DNA of 64,000 nt, from NCBI GenBank assembly GCA_022749755.1, contig CM040440.1:13069269-13133268 (forward strand), given 5' to 3'. This document shows positions 62,670-64,000 of the stretch, piece after piece; the stretch's first letter is position 1; every line of letters begins with the position of its first letter. The notes beneath the pieces were generated by a model, which saw only the letters and a program-made list of their open reading frames with translations, was not told the DNA's origin and ran no database searches. The position numbers were made by a program, and so were the translations under genes. This DNA is from Azadirachta indica. Taxonomy: Eukaryota; Streptophyta; Magnoliopsida; Sapindales; Meliaceae.

Positions 62670-63756
62670 AACTGCTTGTGAAAATATTGCAGTGGCTGAA
62701 GTATTCATAGATTTCTTATCTTTCCACTTAGCTACGAGACAAGTTTGTAAGTCAAATGCCTAGTGTGCAAGCTAAAACAAGTTAGATTCAATGGATTTTT
62801 CACGTAATTCATGAACTTATGTTACGTTTGTTAATTACCTGTGAAATTTTAGTTTTCTGATTGATTTATTAAGAAAGGAAAGAACTTAAACTGAGAGAAA
62901 AATAAACCACTAAAAAACCTGAAAAGCAAGAGACGTTGGTCAATGTTAATATCATTAGACCGTAAAACTCAAATAATTATTTATACAAGCGTATGTTACA
63001 AAATTGAATTGTACAATTTTTCTTTCTAATCAACTGTGTGCATTAGTAATTGTCTGGTTTAACGGTTCACTCTAATTAGTGAATAATTACTGTTAATTTT
63101 ATGACTTTTGCGGTATATTTTTTGAAACTCATGGGTAATCACAAAATTTTCTAATTATAAACTATCCCAATATTTCTTAGATTATGTCATTGACTGCCCC
63201 ATACTTGTACAATCCTCCAGATCTTGTTTTACTACTCAACTCATTGTGTATTACCTTCTACATAAAATTCAACCGAGTTCCCTTTCTAACGACCGAGTCT
63301 AAGTTTTCTAGAATACTTTGATTTCTACACAAAGTTAAGACAGGAGATTTCTGCAAGTTGCGAAGATCCTCCTTCACGGCCAACCAATGCAACAGTGTCA
63401 GCATCATTACATGGTAAAATTATGCCCTTTTCGTTTAGATGCACAAGGCTAAATTTGTGAACGACAATTTTCCTGGAGGAGGAAAACAGAGAGGGAGCCA
63501 AGTTTTCAAACTCTGAAGCAAAGACAGAGATAAGAGACCTTGACGCCAAAGCGTAAGGCAAACTCCTCAAGTCTTAGAGTTACAGAAGTCTTTCCTTTTC
63601 TTCCCTAATAATGCCAAATTGAAATTGATAGGGGAGACTAGACTCAAGTAAGTATGATTTCAAGTCCTTGCAAAATAAGTTCAAATTATAAGTTAGATTC
63701 TGCCTATTTATAGAAACTGTATAAGATCATCGCTGCAATATACACAAAGAGAGATC
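62670..63756 (+). promoter_or_regulatory. Shared upstream block, copy 3 (promoter of the gene at 63757)
   Basis: Very close to copy 1 at 46853-47923, with intact TATTTATAG at 63705-63713 and the same CAATATA-ACAAAGAGAGATCATGG start context. It follows directly on the 3' flank of the 980-aa gene, the same join seen before copy 2. Confidence 0.78.
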
Positions 63757-64000
63757 ATGGCTAAAGTAACCTTAGAAAAAGTACTCCCACCTGTTTTCCT
63801 TGTCCTGTTTTTCTGCATACATTCTTTACCAAGTGTTGCTTCTGTTTCTCGTGAAGAGGCAAATGCTCTTCTCAGATGGAAAGCTAGCCTTGCAAACCAA
63901 ACACAGTCTCGCCTTCCTTCATGGAATCTCCTTGCTCACAATGCCACAAACTCCAAACCACACGCAATTCCATGTTCTTGGTTTGGGATTACGTGCAATC
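63757..64000 (+). CDS. LRR receptor-like kinase, MIK2-type, 5' part only (runs off the window)
   Basis: ATG at 63757 and an open frame to the window end. It has a signal peptide ([20 protein letters not shown]), the [20 protein letters not shown] cap, and CSWFGITCN, cut there. It is closely similar to the 1021-aa gene and differs at few residues (for example E.V.LPPV against LPTV, and GITC against GIRC). Since its promoter copy keeps the TATA box, it is probably a functional paralogue. The rest lies outside the window. Confidence 0.88.
   Translation, partial: MAKVTLEKVLPPVFLVLFFCIHSLPSVASVSREEANALLRWKASLANQTQSRLPSWNLLAHNATNSKPHAIPCSWFGITCN

Noticed and set aside
1..64000. CRISPR arrays, bacterial operons, riboswitches or a phage-like defence island
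   Set aside because: The window is plant nuclear DNA with spliced genes and retroelements; no such structure is visible.

Overview
The window is nuclear DNA of a flowering plant, most likely a eudicot. The evidence is GT-AG introns, plant-only gene families (a plastid fibrillin, a CML-type calcium sensor, MIK2-type LRR receptor kinases), plant retrotransposons, and very AT-rich intergenic DNA. I cannot name the species from sequence alone.

Layout. 1-5.5 kb is AT-rich intergenic DNA. A small single-pass membrane protein gene of three exons lies on the minus strand at 5551-6197. 6.3-10.3 kb is intergenic with a hAT-like element (9589-10040). A 199-residue plant-specific gene on the plus strand (10365-16695) has a 5.7 kb intron that holds a probable tRNA-derived SINE. 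From 17.05 to 29.66 kb lies one nested transposon complex. A 5'-truncated minus-strand LINE is split by a degenerate minus-strand Copia element (17259-27115). The Copia in turn contains a plus-strand solo LTR of Gypsy type (20596-22430), a 1 kb MULE-like TIR element (25515-26558), and its own internal tandem duplications. 30.7-33.6 kb is DPM2 (dolichol-phosphate mannose synthase subunit 2). 35.8-36.3 kb is an intronless four-EF-hand CML18-type gene on the minus strand. 37-40.9 kb is intergenic with a second, inverted copy of the MULE-like element. 40.9-43.0 kb is a plastid-lipid-associated protein (PAP3/fibrillin) on the minus strand. 43-46.8 kb is very AT-rich with a 361-bp tandem duplication.

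46.8-64 kb is a tandem array of MIK2-type LRR receptor kinases, all on the plus strand. It has an intact 1021-residue gene (47924-51069), a deleted LRR remnant (about 51630-51911), a chimeric collapsed pseudogene (52955-53445), an intact 980-residue gene (59544-62584), and the first codons of another gene cut by the window end (63757 onward). An intron-containing SC35-type splicing-factor pseudogene (55549-56421) sits inside the array. The array members share a 1.05-1.09 kb upstream block present three times. This shows duplication of a unit consisting of the 3' end of one receptor type followed by the promoter and 5' end of the other.

The ordinary genes have no obvious shared pathway. The array is the biologically active accessory part of the window. 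I found no previously undescribed gene system. The most unusual things are the chimeric pseudogene, the shared promoter block, and the layered transposon nest with internal triplication of the Copia linker/RT junction.
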